DNA from: an uncultured Akkermansia sp.
GTDB lineage: Bacteria > Verrucomicrobiota > Verrucomicrobiia > Verrucomicrobiales > Akkermansiaceae
DNA: 61,288 nt
Assembly (NCBI GenBank): GCA_947589345.1
Contig: CANQAC010000008.1
Span: 1-61,288, forward strand
Reading direction: 5' to 3'
Shown here one piece after another: positions 25,633-34,125 of this stretch. The notes beneath the pieces were generated by a model that did not search any database, had not been told where the DNA came from, and saw nothing but the letters and a program-made list of their open reading frames with translations. Both the position numbers and the translations under genes were made by a program. The first letter of the stretch is position 1. Each line of letters begins with the position of its first letter.

Positions 25633-27509
25633 ACTGGCACCTCCTTTTCTTGTCCTTCATTTTCCTTGCGTGCAGCATTCACTTGTTCGTCGTAAAGGCC
25701 ACGGTACAGAAGGCAGTTTTCGTAAAGTTCTGCATGTGTCCCATCTGCCACGATCCGTCCCTCCTCAAACACGAGTATCCGTTGCGCCATGCGGATCGTA
25801 CTAAATCGATGAGCTATGATGAAGGTCGTATGACCAATCGCCAACTCCTCGAGTGCACTCTGTATGAAGGCCTCGCTCTTCATATCCAGAGCAGAGGTCG
25901 CCTCATCCAATATCAGGATTGGCGCATTCTTTAAAAATGCCCGAGCAATGGAGACTCTCTGTCTCTGGCCTCCAGAGAGGCCGCTGCCGCTTTCCCCCAG
26001 TTCGTAATTATACCCGCCATCCAGTTGTTCAGCGAACTCTGAGACTCGGGCTCGCATTCCAGCCTCTCTCACCTCTTCATCTGAAGCATTCGGCCGACCT
26101 ACACGGATATTTTCCATGATAGTATCTTGAAAAAGGGCAGAAAACTGGGAAACTAACCCGATTGTCCCCATACGTTCGTCGCGAGATATCTCGCGCACAT
26201 CGCAGCCGTCAATGCTCACCGAACCCTCGTTCACGTCATAAAAGCGGCAAATCAGATTGATAAACGTAGTCTTTCCTGAACCGCTCGGACCAACGAGTGC
26301 CACTATCTGCCCCGGCGGCACATGTACGTCCACATCACGCAAAACCAACTTCTCCGCATTGTAACCGAAACTCACATGGTTGAAATCCACTGCCCCACGC
26401 ACAGGATCAGGAAGATGCTTGGGATGCAAGGGATCAGGAGTTTCATCTTCTGCTAAACGAACCTTGTTGATGGCATTCACTGCAGTAGCCATGAGCTGCA
26501 GTTGATTCATGATCGCTGCCAAGCGCTTAACAGGGTCATAGCAGAAATAGAAAGCCGTGGCTATGGCAGCAAATTGTTCCAAGGTCAATCCATCCCCACA
26601 TCCGCGATACAGTGAATAAGCGAGTGCTAGCGAACTGGCTATCTCTACCGCCGGCGTGAGTGTCAATCCCCATGCCGTCATTTGCATGAGTTTGGAATTA
26701 TAACTGGTGATGAGATTGTACAGGCGTCGCGACTGACGATCCTCCAAGTTGAAAGAACGCACCTCACGTTGCGCCGCCAAAGTCTCTTCAACTGTGGCCG
26801 TAATGGCTTTGGAACCGCCGAGCATCATGCGCATCTTACGTACCATTCTCTTACCCACAAAACGCACCAATGGCACAATCATGGCACTCACCAGAAGATT
26901 GGATAACAGTATGGCGCTCGCATTGTTGGTGAGCGCCTCATACGCCAGATAGGACGCAGCAAATAGGAGGGTGAGCGGCTCAATGATGAGTTCGTTGAAC
27001 ACAGTGACCATCTGCCCCTGCAAATTTTGCGTAAATTGGATAACGATGGTGAGTAGTTCTCCGCGCTTGTGCCGATCAAAAAATGAAAAAGAGAGGCTCT
27101 GTAAGCGTGTAAACATTTCTGACCACATCTTGCGTAAAATACGCTGTCCGCCCTTGGGCAGCAGGTAGCTGTTTAGATAAGTACAGACACCTCGCACACT
27201 CATGACCAATGGTATAAGAGCAACGGCTACCCACAGCTTCGCCGCCTCCATATCCTCCGGTTTCACCCAGCGAAGCATCCACTCTTTCACCACCGGAGGC
27301 ATATCCTGCGTTCCAAATACCACAGGAAATACGTGTTTGATTATGAGAGGCATCCCAAACGCCGCCGATGCCGCAACAGCTCCGGCCAATGTCGCTACAA
27401 GAACCAGCGGTAACTCAGGGCGTAAATACTGACGCAGTACGGGGAGCAACAAACCCCACGTATCCAGATCTTTCATCTCTTCCTCTCGCTCTTCCTTCTC
27501 CACTGTCAT
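25629..27509 (-). CDS. ABC exporter, fused membrane and ATPase domains (MsbA-like), first subunit
   Basis: 626 residues. It has the same layout as the following gene: a membrane domain of about 340 residues, then Walker A GPSGSGKTT, signature LSGGQRQRVSIARAF, Walker B ILILDEATSALD and the HRFST switch. An acidic N-terminal head (MTVEKEEREEE) precedes the first helix. It is probably a paralogue of its partner. Promoter at 27522-27551, ending 12 nt before the ATG. Likely substrates are lipid A precursors or other envelope lipids; nothing in the neighbourhood decides this. Confidence 0.9.
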   Translation of the reverse strand: MTVEKEEREEEMKDLDTWGLLLPVLRQYLRPELPLVLVATLAGAVAASAAFGMPLIIKHVFPVVFGTQDMPPVVKEWMLRWVKPEDMEAAKLWVAVALIPLVMSVRGVCTYLNSYLLPKGGQRILRKMWSEMFTRLQSLSFSFFDRHKRGELLTIVIQFTQNLQGQMVTVFNELIIEPLTLLFAASYLAYEALTNNASAILLSNLLVSAMIVPLVRFVGKRMVRKMRMMLGGSKAITATVEETLAAQREVRSFNLEDRQSRRLYNLITSYNSKLMQMTAWGLTLTPAVEIASSLALAYSLYRGCGDGLTLEQFAAIATAFYFCYDPVKRLAAIMNQLQLMATAVNAINKVRLAEDETPDPLHPKHLPDPVRGAVDFNHVSFGYNAEKLVLRDVDVHVPPGQIVALVGPSGSGKTTFINLICRFYDVNEGSVSIDGCDVREISRDERMGTIGLVSQFSALFQDTIMENIRVGRPNASDEEVREAGMRARVSEFAEQLDGGYNYELGESGSGLSGGQRQRVSIARAFLKNAPILILDEATSALDMKSEAFIQSALEELAIGHTTFIIAHRFSTIRMAQRILVFEEGRIVADGTHAELYENCLLYRGLYDEQVNAARKENEGQEKEVPV

Positions 27510-27521
27510 GTGCGCCCTTGC

Positions 27522-27551
27522 AGTCTACCATACACGCCTTGTCCATGTCAA
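27522..27551 (-). promoter_or_regulatory. Sigma-70-like promoter of the ABC exporter operon
   Basis: On the minus strand TTGACA (27551-27546), an 18-nt spacer and TAGACT (27527-27522), 12 nt before ATG 27509. Confidence 0.65.
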
Positions 27552-27695
27552 GAGTCGCTCAAAGCGGCATAAGTAGTACAGTATGCATGAATATACGTAC
27601 AAAGATGCGCCTGAAACACCAGCTTCCCTTGACAGCATGTCTCTGCGTTTCAACATTATCGACCATCCGAAATTGTGTCAGTTTACATTTTTGCC

Positions 27696-27724
27696 TTGCG
27701 TTTTTCCGATGAATCATTTATAGA
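27696..27724 (+). promoter_or_regulatory. Possible promoter of the histone-like gene
   Basis: TTGCGT at 27696-27701, a 17-nt spacer and TATAGA at 27719-27724. Predicted leader of about 50 nt. Confidence 0.5.
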
Positions 27725-27783
27725 GGTGTACGTCAACCAACTCCGAGTCGACGACAAGTCGACTCTACAAAGATAACAAAAAG

Positions 27784-28149
27784 ATGGGTCAACAACATCG
27801 AAAAGTCACAAAACGTCGCCGCCGTAGCGCTTACCTCAAGCGACAGAAGGAAATGCGCAAAAACAGCCGCACTGCAGCACCATTGGCGAAGAAGGTGTTG
27901 CCGAGTTCTTCTGTAGCTGAGAAAGCTGGAAGCGTGGCAGCTCAAGCTAGTGAAGTCGCCAGCAAGGAACCGGTCAAGAAGGTTTCTACCAAGAAGACAA
28001 CGGCTACCAAATCAACTACCACCGAAAAGCCCAAGAAGGCACCCGCCAAGAAAACCGCCGCCACAAAGAGCAGTGCAGAAAAGCCCAAGAAAGCCCCGGC
28101 TAAAAAGGCGCCTGCCAAGAAGACTTCAGCCAAAAAAGCTGAGGCTTAA
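27784..28149 (+). CDS. Histone H1-like / Lys-Ala-rich basic protein
   Basis: 121 residues, extremely basic. The N-terminal third (MGQQHRKVTKRRRRSAYLKR) is a compact Arg/Lys segment. The C-terminal half consists of KKAPAKK and KKTTATK-type repeats like those of bacterial H1 homologues. Such proteins bind DNA or RNA through charge and may compact the nucleoid. Alternatively, the N-terminal block could be a small conserved RNA-binding module carrying a low-complexity tail. The gene has its own promoter and a hairpin behind it. Confidence 0.75.
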   Translation: MGQQHRKVTKRRRRSAYLKRQKEMRKNSRTAAPLAKKVLPSSSVAEKAGSVAAQASEVASKEPVKKVSTKKTTATKSTTTEKPKKAPAKKTAATKSSAEKPKKAPAKKAPAKKTSAKKAEA

Positions 28150-28170
28150 CGGTGTGAAAAGGAATTTATG

Positions 28171-28203
28171 GAGGCGCTCCCGTGTTCGGGTGCGCCTCTT
28201 TGT
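28171..28203 (+). terminator. Probable terminator of the histone-like gene
   Basis: Stem GAGGCGC/GCGCCTC (28171-28177 with 28192-28198), a 14-nt loop, then TTT. It lies 22 bases after the stop, and the ATG at 28168 falls at its foot, which argues against a dipeptidase start there. Confidence 0.55.
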
Positions 28204-28209
28204 ATCAAC

Positions 28210-28908
28210 ATGAAAACTGTAACATGGATAAGAGAAATAATAGTGGTAATAACAGGAGCGCTGCTGGACGGATGTACATGGCAGGAACATTCGGCACCTG
28301 ACTACCTTCTGCCGTCGGGGTTTTGCTATGCAGATGAAGTAGTCCCGAATTTGCGAACAGATCTCAAATATGCGGGAAGTGATAATTTTGTGGGACGGCC
28401 AATTGACGGATACGTAGGCAATCGAGCCATCCTGCGACAAGATGCAGCTGAAGCACTGCGCCGAGCTGCTGCCTACCTGCAGCCAAAAGGCTACGGTCTG
28501 ATCATCTGGGACGCCTATCGTCCCATGCGCGCGCTGCGCGATTTCCGCGCATGGTCACTCACGCCAGATTCCAGTACGCGCGCTACCTTTTATCCTCGCA
28601 TCACAAAACAAGGCATTTATGAGGGGCGCTACATCGGCGATGATTCAGAACACTGCTGGGGCATTGCTGTGGATATCTCTCTCTATCATCTCAACGATGG
28701 AAAACTGGAGGACATGGGGGGGCGTCACGATTTACTTGACCCCTCCTCTGCTACAGATTCAACGGAGGTAACGACACAGCAGCGTGCTAACCGTCACCTA
28801 TTGCGCGATGCGATGCTAAAAGCAGGCTTTGAGAACTATTCAAAAGAATGGTGGCATTATCGCCTGCTTAATTCGCGTCCTTGGTTCGCCTACGATTTCT
28901 GCACTTGA
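28210..28908 (+). CDS. VanX-family D-Ala-D-Ala dipeptidase, exported
   Basis: 232 residues from ATG 28210. An N-terminal hydrophobic segment ending near a Cys (GALLDGC) suggests export and perhaps lipid attachment, although the lipobox is poor. Zinc ligands and the catalytic residue are in place: SEHCWGIAVD with H148 and D155, and EWWHY with H216 preceded by the catalytic Glu; the supporting Arg is in DAYRP. The family cleaves D-Ala-D-Ala dipeptides. Outside vancomycin resistance clusters, such enzymes recycle peptidoglycan fragments or use them as nutrients. No vanH, vanA or two-component genes are nearby, so resistance is not implied. Confidence 0.88.
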   Translation: MKTVTWIREIIVVITGALLDGCTWQEHSAPDYLLPSGFCYADEVVPNLRTDLKYAGSDNFVGRPIDGYVGNRAILRQDAAEALRRAAAYLQPKGYGLIIWDAYRPMRALRDFRAWSLTPDSSTRATFYPRITKQGIYEGRYIGDDSEHCWGIAVDISLYHLNDGKLEDMGGRHDLLDPSSATDSTEVTTQQRANRHLLRDAMLKAGFENYSKEWWHYRLLNSRPWFAYDFCT

Positions 28909-28924
28909 GTCGCCAGTGAGGTAT

Positions 28925-30985
28925 TCATAATCTGATAGCCGAAATCTGCCATGATTGGAAGGAATCTGTATACGGCTGCTCAATGATGAGCGTATTAGGT
29001 CCCTGACGAAGTGGAATCATGGTAGCGGGGAGAGTCCACCATATTTCTTCATCGCAAATGGGGCGTTCATTATCCTCTGTATGCCATGTAGCGTAGGAAA
29101 TACGGTTCCTCCCGGCTAATTCATAATGCCGAGCGTTGGGAAGGGCGTGTCCATTCACCCAAATCCGGGTGGCACACTGCGACCATTCACCAGGAAATGG
29201 GACACCAGTGTACTGGCGATTGGAGCGAGCCGGGGTGTCAAATCCAAGCATAAAGGGGTAATTTCCATCTTGAGGGACAGATAAGTGAGCAACGGCCCAG
29301 ACTCGTACTCCCGGTTTGGCCGTGGGGAATAAGCCAAGGTCCCACGTGGCTGCTCTCGTGCGGAAGTAGAGGCTTGCCCCATGAATATGCCTTACCTGCA
29401 GTCCCTGGTAATTGCCAGCCAAAACGCGCGTACGCACCGAAGCCGCCGTAGTCTCCGGCACCGGGCCTATGATATCCCACATCTGTCCGCTCTCCGGCCA
29501 ATACGGAAAATGCTCTCCGGCAAACGTAGAACGACGCATCATCATTAACCGCTTTTCAAAAAGGGCAAATGCACGTGAAGCCTCACTAGTGGGATCCGGT
29601 AGGGATATTGTGAGCTTATCTCCCTCGACCGCAGCGCCATTCCAAGATCGTTCAGCCATAGCACATAAGCCCGGCCACATGGGATTATGCAGTGGTATGC
29701 GTGATTTATCATCCACGCGAATATCAGGCCATGTGCAAAAAATGGCTCCGAGTCTCAGGGTATCTCCGGACGCCGCTCCACACGGACGCATGAAAAACCA
29801 GCGACGCACAAGCAGAGCAGGGTCAAATAAATTGCTGTAACCAATGGAAGAATCAATCGTCCGAGAACGAATAGTTTCTGACTTCTGCGAGTTCTGACTC
29901 TGGACCCATCTCTGGGCTATAGAGAGTTTGCCCACCGGGAGATCCCAAGGGCCTTCCCACTGCATTGGTATACGGCCATTTGCTTGAATTCTGCGACTAA
30001 TTCTCTCCACAAACTGTGCAGCCTCAGGTACACTCACTTCATCCGCCCCAAAGTGAAAAATGGGACATAGTTCCACGGGTATCTCAGCGCAAAATTCATC
30101 TATCAGTTCCTCGAGGATTTTTATACCGCGCTCACTATGCATGGAGAAGCCGAATGCACGGTTAAAATACTCACTATGTCCCGGCATATCGAGCTCCGGA
30201 ATGATGGTGATGTGACGCTCACGTGCGTAATGGACAAGTTCACGAATTTGCTCGTAGGTGTAAGTATCATTCACATCGCGAGTACGATACTGGGATTCAT
30301 TGAGCTGCGGATAGGCTTTGCACTCCACGCGCCACGCAGGATCATCTGCCAAATGCCAGTGAAAATAATTTACCTTCAGCTGAGACGCTAAATCAATTTG
30401 ACGCTTTAAACTCTCAATGCTTTGAAAGTTTCGTCCACAGTCATGATGAAACCCTCGCACCGAAAAGGCTGGCCAATCTGTAATCTCGCAATATGGCAAT
30501 TCACTGCCATCGGGCAACACAAGCTGTCGAAGCGTCTGCAACGCATTAAACAAACCACCAGGTTGAGGAGCCCTGATGCGGACTCCTTGTTCCCCTATAA
30601 CAAGACTGTACCCTTCCGGCTCTGCTCCGTCGGGAAAGCCGGGAATTGACTCCATTGCAAGAGAAATAGCTATGGGACGATCCTTGGGGGAAGAAAGGCG
30701 GTGGCAAAGAGCCTGCAAAAAATTACGGTATGCCGTAGTGATCATTTTCCCATCATCGGATTGCATAATCCGCAGACATGCAGCATCGACTGAAAGTTTC
30801 CAAAGGGACGGCGGCGGAACTTTCAACACTCCATTGCCCCACTTTACCACCCTCGGAAACGGCAACAACGCTACCGGGGCCTCTTCCTCCGCCTGCAGAG
30901 AATGCGAAGATTTCCATTCTTGAGCCAAGGTCATCGATGAGAAAAATATAGCAGCTACAAATATGAGAAAAAAGGAACTTTTCAT
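28925..30985 (-). CDS. Glycoside hydrolase family 20 beta-N-acetylhexosaminidase
   Basis: 686 residues from ATG 30985, which begins a clear signal peptide (MKSSFFLIFVAAIFFSSMTLA); the longer frame from 31027 is not used. An N-terminal GH20b-like domain (about 40-160) is followed by the catalytic barrel opening GFHHDCGRNF, with NYFHWHLADDP, IPELDMPGHSEY and the catalytic pair D315-E316 in FHFGADEV. The C-terminal about 200 residues form a beta-rich module of the kind seen in Bacteroides GH20 enzymes. Removes terminal GlcNAc or GalNAc from mucin and other glycans, outside the cytoplasm. Last gene of the serA-manC-ruvX run. Confidence 0.92.
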   Translation of the reverse strand: MKSSFFLIFVAAIFFSSMTLAQEWKSSHSLQAEEEAPVALLPFPRVVKWGNGVLKVPPPSLWKLSVDAACLRIMQSDDGKMITTAYRNFLQALCHRLSSPKDRPIAISLAMESIPGFPDGAEPEGYSLVIGEQGVRIRAPQPGGLFNALQTLRQLVLPDGSELPYCEITDWPAFSVRGFHHDCGRNFQSIESLKRQIDLASQLKVNYFHWHLADDPAWRVECKAYPQLNESQYRTRDVNDTYTYEQIRELVHYARERHITIIPELDMPGHSEYFNRAFGFSMHSERGIKILEELIDEFCAEIPVELCPIFHFGADEVSVPEAAQFVERISRRIQANGRIPMQWEGPWDLPVGKLSIAQRWVQSQNSQKSETIRSRTIDSSIGYSNLFDPALLVRRWFFMRPCGAASGDTLRLGAIFCTWPDIRVDDKSRIPLHNPMWPGLCAMAERSWNGAAVEGDKLTISLPDPTSEASRAFALFEKRLMMMRRSTFAGEHFPYWPESGQMWDIIGPVPETTAASVRTRVLAGNYQGLQVRHIHGASLYFRTRAATWDLGLFPTAKPGVRVWAVAHLSVPQDGNYPFMLGFDTPARSNRQYTGVPFPGEWSQCATRIWVNGHALPNARHYELAGRNRISYATWHTEDNERPICDEEIWWTLPATMIPLRQGPNTLIIEQPYTDSFQSWQISAIRL

Positions 30986-31023
30986 GAGAATAGTTACGTC
31001 ATATACGGGGAAGTTGTCCGCCC

Positions 31024-31455
31024 TCAAAAAGAACGGCTCCTTTCATTTTCCATCCATTGATTGAGTATTTCCACCGCAGCAGCCTGATCAATAATGGGCC
31101 TGAAATCCCTTGCTTTGCGTCCGGCTGCGTGCAGTTTTTCCTGCGCTGTTGCCGTAGTCAAAAACTCATCCACATACACCAGCGGTAGCTCTGGCAAGGC
31201 GGTCTGCAATTTCATTCCAAACGCCCGTACTCTTACACATGCACTCCCCTCCGTGCCGTCCAACCGCATCGGGAGTCCCAACACAAGGGTGCGAATGCGC
31301 AACAGTTCGACAAGTCGTACAATGCGCGCAACGGGGTCGATACGGCACACATCAATGCTCTCCACCGGATGGGCAAGAATACCGCAGTCATCTGTGGCGG
31401 CAATTCCGATGCGAGCTGTGCCGTAATCAATGCCGAGCGCCGGATGCGTTTCCAT
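31024..31455 (-). CDS. ruvX: Holliday-junction resolvase-like protein, RuvX/YqgF family
   Basis: 143 residues, usual length. RNase H-like fold with the catalytic Asp in LGIDYGTARIGIA, the LGLPMRLDGTEG block, the DEFLTTATAQ block and a C-terminal DQAAAVEIL containing the last acidic residue. The family acts in 16S rRNA 5' maturation and may resolve DNA junctions. It follows the guanylyltransferase gene after 3 bases and so is in the same operon. Confidence 0.9.
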   Translation of the reverse strand: METHPALGIDYGTARIGIAATDDCGILAHPVESIDVCRIDPVARIVRLVELLRIRTLVLGLPMRLDGTEGSACVRVRAFGMKLQTALPELPLVYVDEFLTTATAQEKLHAAGRKARDFRPIIDQAAAVEILNQWMENERSRSF

Positions 31456-31458
31456 AGT

Positions 31459-32535
31459 TCACGTAAGTTGCGGCGGAAGTTGCTCAACGATCTGCTTGAT
31501 GCGGTCGGCATCTTCCTTACGCGCCACGAGCAGGGCATCCGACGTATCAACGACGATAAGGTCACTCACCCCGAGCAGCGCCACTTGTTTGCCCGGAGCT
31601 GCGTACACGATATTCCCCATTGCAGCCCGCACCGTAAGAGGCGTGTTGGCTGCATTTCCCTGGGCATCCGCAGGCATTCGTTCACCAAGGGATATCCACG
31701 AGCCGACGTCGTCCCATTCGAAAGTTGCCTCAAAGTTGAGGACACGGTCAGCTTTTTCCATGAGGGCATAATCAATCGAAATGGGCGTGAGCTCCGGGAA
31801 ATGCTCTGCTATGAAGTCGTGCGGGCTCGTACTTTCCGCCAATGCAGCGGCAAAGTCCGCAAGCTGCGGACAATGTGCCTCAAGCTGCGCCTGCACTGTG
31901 GGCACACTCCACACAAACATGCCCGCATTCCAGCAAAATCTGCCAGATTCCAGATAGCGTGCGGCAGTAGCAGCATCCGGCTTTTCGCAGAAGCGTGCCA
32001 CGTTGTAGCAGGTGTGGCTCAGGGCAGCATCATGCCATTCCTCTGCACGCTCAATGTAGCCGTAGCTCGGACATGCCCACGTGGGGCGAATGCCGATGGT
32101 AATGAGCGCTGGTTCTCGTCCAGCAAGATCGAGGGCCTCTCGAGCCAAAGCCACAAAAGCGCCGTCATTGCCAACGAGCGCATCACTCGGCATTACCAGC
32201 ATACGCGCCTGGGAATCTCGGGCTGCGATCAATCCCACCCCCAACGCCACAGCCGGCGCAGTATCTCGCCGAAGCGGCTCCGCCACGATGTGCGAAGAAT
32301 TTATCAACTCAGACACCTGCCTCTGCACCTCCTCCAACTGCTCGGCATTGGTGAGGATGAAAATATGCTCTACCGGCACGAGGCTAGCCGCACGCCGCAC
32401 AGCCTGCACCAGCATGCTGTCCTTACCAAAAAGGTCAAGCAACTGCTTGGGTCGCCCCGCACGAGAGAGCGGCCAAAAGCGTGTACCGCTCCCTCCCGCC
32501 AATATCAGCACATAATCGGAAGATACCTCACCCAT
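31459..32535 (-). CDS. manC: Mannose-1-phosphate guanylyltransferase
   Basis: 358 residues. Makes GDP-mannose from mannose-1-phosphate and GTP. The nucleotidyltransferase signature LAGGSGTRFWPLSR with PKQLLDLFG is at the start, followed by the VMPSDALV segment and FCEKPDAATAARYL. The length matches the short, single-function form without the phosphomannose isomerase domain. Three bases separate it from both serA and ruvX. The phosphohexomutase at 18953-20887 could supply mannose-1-phosphate. Confidence 0.9.
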   Translation of the reverse strand: MGEVSSDYVLILAGGSGTRFWPLSRAGRPKQLLDLFGKDSMLVQAVRRAASLVPVEHIFILTNAEQLEEVQRQVSELINSSHIVAEPLRRDTAPAVALGVGLIAARDSQARMLVMPSDALVGNDGAFVALAREALDLAGREPALITIGIRPTWACPSYGYIERAEEWHDAALSHTCYNVARFCEKPDAATAARYLESGRFCWNAGMFVWSVPTVQAQLEAHCPQLADFAAALAESTSPHDFIAEHFPELTPISIDYALMEKADRVLNFEATFEWDDVGSWISLGERMPADAQGNAANTPLTVRAAMGNIVYAAPGKQVALLGVSDLIVVDTSDALLVARKEDADRIKQIVEQLPPQLT

Positions 32536-32538
32536 ATC

Positions 32539-34107
32539 TCACATGGAAAGAGCAAAAGCAAGCTTGGCTTTCACCCGCTCTGCAATTGACGACACTTGTT
32601 TTGCTTCCACCGGTTTATTTGTCTTGATTACCGCTAAAGCATCCCCGCTGGCTTGGTCAAGCGGTGCTACGATATTGTCGATATTGATGCCTCCATCAGA
32701 CAGAATCTGCCCAATGGTAGCAATAACGCCAGGGCGATCCTTGTAGCGCAGCACCAAGGTGTTTCCCGGCAGTGCGGCATAGAGCTGAGTGAAGCCATCG
32801 ATACGAGAAACAACCGGCACGCCATCTACCACCATGCCGCGTACACTTGCCTTGTGCGGTTCCCCCTCTTCCTCGGTGAAAATATCCAGTGTGAGCGAAT
32901 CATCATATAACTTATCATCCATGGGTTCGCGCGCTTTAAAGGCGATACCGAGCTCGCGTAGTGAGGCCTCCGCCGCCGCGGGCATAAGCCCCTGCTCGGC
33001 CCCCGGCACTGCACCTTGGAGAATCCATGGCGTAAACCACTTACGGAACGAGCGCAGGTTGTTGTAGAAGGTACACTCAATACGGCGAATCGGTTTACAG
33101 CCCGCCGCTTGGTAGCAAAGGCTTCCCAGCATGGCCGCCATGCGCAGGTGCATCGGGTTCAGATCTGCCGGCATCTCTGCATTCACTACACAGCTTGTAT
33201 CCCCTTCTGCAAAATAAGCTTGCATTTCAGCGGCGGCGCGCATGGCAGCAGCCTTGTTGGCCTCCCTAGTATTAGCTCCCAAGTGCGGCAGCATGACATC
33301 CGCCACATCAGCGCTCGGCTGCATGGCTGCCACATCCTTAGGATGCACATCCGTGCAGTAGATGAGCTTTTTGCCGCTCTTCTTCACAGCGCGCAGAGCA
33401 TCCTCGTCCACCACGCCGTAGCGTGCGCAGTTAACCAACACAGCTCCTTCCTTCATGAGCTCCAGCAGACGAGCATCCACCATATTCTTGGTTCCCGGTC
33501 CCCCCGGCACATGGATGGAAACGATATCTGCCGTGGAAAAAATTTCATCTAACTCAGCAGGGGTGGCGCCAATATTGAGTGCGCGCTGCTTGGAGAGGAA
33601 ATGATCATAACCGAGCACGGTGCATTCAAATCCCTGAAGGCGTTTTACAAGCATGCGCCCGATATTGCCTAAACCGAGGATACCCACCGTTTTACGTGTG
33701 AGTTCACGCCCCATGTATTGCTTCTTGTTCCATTCACCGGCACGCGTTGTCACGTCTGCCGGCACCACATAGCGGTACGCAGCGAGAATCATAGCCACCA
33801 CTTCCTCCGCCACGGCATTGGCATTCGCCCCTGGTGTGTTCATCACATCGATCCCCTTAGTGCGGGCATACACGTAATCAATATTGTCATACCCAGCACC
33901 GGCACGTATGATGCACTTAAGTCCCGGCATGGCGTCAATAATCTCCGGCGGCACTTTCTCTGAGCGCACGATGAGCCCCACGGCATCGGCATGAGTCTTC
34001 GCCTGCTCGGCCAGCGGGGTTGTATCATCCTGCACGACTTCATAACCCGCAGCGTTCAGTGCAGCTGCAGCTGCTTTATCCAATTTGGTTGGTATGAGTA
34101 TTTTCAT
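32539..34107 (-). CDS. serA: D-3-phosphoglycerate dehydrogenase
   Basis: 522 residues, the long form with an allosteric domain and a C-terminal ACT domain. First step of serine synthesis (3-phosphoglycerate to 3-phosphohydroxypyruvate, NAD-linked). Features are the GLGNIGRMLVKRL dinucleotide motif, the catalytic Arg in VNCARYGVVDEDAL, the catalytic His in MLPHLGANTREAN, and an ACT domain starting at VLRYKDRPGVIATIG, which suggests feedback by serine. It follows the methylase gene by 18 bases and heads a close-packed run with manC and ruvX. Confidence 0.94.
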   Translation of the reverse strand: MKILIPTKLDKAAAAALNAAGYEVVQDDTTPLAEQAKTHADAVGLIVRSEKVPPEIIDAMPGLKCIIRAGAGYDNIDYVYARTKGIDVMNTPGANANAVAEEVVAMILAAYRYVVPADVTTRAGEWNKKQYMGRELTRKTVGILGLGNIGRMLVKRLQGFECTVLGYDHFLSKQRALNIGATPAELDEIFSTADIVSIHVPGGPGTKNMVDARLLELMKEGAVLVNCARYGVVDEDALRAVKKSGKKLIYCTDVHPKDVAAMQPSADVADVMLPHLGANTREANKAAAMRAAAEMQAYFAEGDTSCVVNAEMPADLNPMHLRMAAMLGSLCYQAAGCKPIRRIECTFYNNLRSFRKWFTPWILQGAVPGAEQGLMPAAAEASLRELGIAFKAREPMDDKLYDDSLTLDIFTEEEGEPHKASVRGMVVDGVPVVSRIDGFTQLYAALPGNTLVLRYKDRPGVIATIGQILSDGGINIDNIVAPLDQASGDALAVIKTNKPVEAKQVSSIAERVKAKLAFALSM

Positions 34108-34125
34108 AAGCTTTTTTGTTCGATC

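Noticed and set aside
28210..28908. Vancomycin resistance cluster
   Set aside because: Only the VanX-like dipeptidase is present; no vanH, vanA, vanR or vanS genes adjoin it.
31369..32589. 406-codon frame opposite the guanylyltransferase and ruvX genes
   Set aside because: The minus-strand genes carry clear family motifs; this frame is their mirror.
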